DNA from: Acidimicrobiales bacterium
GTDB lineage: Bacteria > Actinomycetota > Acidimicrobiia > Acidimicrobiales > JABEUL01
NCBI GenBank assembly: GCA_027451605.1
Contig: DAIDJA010000088.1
Coordinates: 1 to 7,192 of the forward strand
Direction of reading: 5' to 3'
Length of the DNA: 7,192 bases
This document shows, in pieces, positions 6,759 through 7,192 of the stretch (position 1 is its first letter; each line of letters starts with the position of its first letter). The notes beneath the pieces were generated by a model. The model worked only from the letters and a program-made list of their open reading frames with translations, searched no databases and was not told the origin of the DNA. The translations under genes and the position numbers were made by a program.

Positions 6759-7192
6759 TCAGTTTAACTCTCCGACTGCTTGGTCTATAAAATTAACCGT
6801 TGATTTTATTTTGTCCGTGATATGTCTTTCGGCTACAGGACTCAAATTTAGTTCTTCAAGGCCGATCTTAAGTCCTAAAAGCAGATCCTTAACCAGATCA
6901 AAGTTTAGATGGGGATCATTTTCTGCTCCTATCACGGCGGAATCGGCTGAATTCAAATTCTCTAATATATTTTTGATCTTAGATACTGAAGTTGAGAAGC
7001 TAAAAACTGTTGAAATTAAACCATTTATTGTAGAGGATGCTGAAACGGGAACTTTTAAAAGGTCATATTTTTGAATATGAAAAACTGAAATTGGAATGAG
7101 GTTGCTCCAAGCTGCAGAGTCATCATAAAATACTATCTCCCATTTAGATAAACGTACCTGATTATGGATATATTGATTTGACTGCCTGATAA
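6759..7192 (-). CDS. Unknown protein, 3' part of a convergent gene running off the right edge
   Basis: I do not recognise this protein. The - strand frame is open from the right edge to a TGA at 6759-6761, giving 143 visible residues, which is unlikely by chance in such A+T-rich DNA. The first possible ATG-type start is outside the window; the TTG at 6954-6956 is almost certainly internal because the open frame continues through it. The visible N-terminal half has mixed strand-like segments (KWEIVFYDDS, NLIPISVFHI). The middle is Ser/Thr-rich, and the last 60 residues look helical and charged (NFDLVKDLLLGLKIGLEEL, then VAERHITDKIKSTVNFIDQ). There is no membrane segment or known motif in the visible part. 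It points toward mrdA, so it is not part of the cell-shape operon. A + strand open frame at 6811-7074 lies opposite and is judged a shadow. Confidence 0.65.
   Translation of the reverse strand, partial: IRQSNQYIHNQVRLSKWEIVFYDDSAAWSNLIPISVFHIQKYDLLKVPVSASSTINGLISTVFSFSTSVSKIKNILENLNSADSAVIGAENDPHLNFDLVKDLLLGLKIGLEELNLSPVAERHITDKIKSTVNFIDQAVGELN

Noticed and set aside
6759..6956. Short 65-codon gene starting at TTG on the - strand
   Set aside because: The same frame stays open upstream to the right edge, so this is only the tail of a longer gene.
6811..7074. + strand open frame of 87 codons
   Set aside because: It starts at TTG, is Ser-rich and lies fully opposite a longer - strand frame that stays open to the window edge; judged a shadow.

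Overview
The window reads as a chromosomal housekeeping segment from a bacterium of the actinobacterial type with unusually low G+C (about 40% by eye). The gene order folC - ndk - mreB - mreC - mreD - mrdA, all on the + strand, matches the order known from Streptomyces (valS-folC-DUF4233-ndk-mreB-mreC-mreD-pbp2-sfr/rodA), without the small DUF4233 gene. The protein sequences and low G+C suggest an Acidimicrobiia-like lineage. That placement is inference and was not tested by any search.

Layout. Positions 1-1266 hold folC (folate polyglutamylation), cut by the left edge: its frame is open from base 1. Twelve bases later comes ndk (nucleoside diphosphate kinase, 1279-1695). A 159-base intergenic region (1696-1854) carries an inverted repeat, a repeated ACAGTTGAC element, a candidate promoter and the only strong Shine-Dalgarno sequence seen in the window. 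It leads into the elongasome cluster mreB (1855-2886), mreC (2889-3902), mreD (about 3917-4432) and mrdA/PBP2 (4452-6437). These four genes are nearly contiguous and probably form one transcript. MreB filaments, the MreC/MreD membrane partners and the PBP2 transpeptidase together direct side-wall peptidoglycan synthesis in rod-shaped cells. The SEDS glycosyltransferase gene rodA, the usual next gene, is absent here.

The right end differs. Bases 6438-6758 contain no convincing gene. From 6759 to the right edge a long open frame runs on the - strand. It is the 3' end of a convergent gene of unknown function whose start lies outside the window. The boundary between the conserved cell-shape cluster and this unknown gene is the most variable-looking part of the window.

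I found no RNA gene, CRISPR array, insertion sequence or clear new system. The points most worth a second look are the Thr/Ser-rich insert in MreC, the break after mrdA with the unrecognised convergent gene, and the repeated motifs upstream of mreB.
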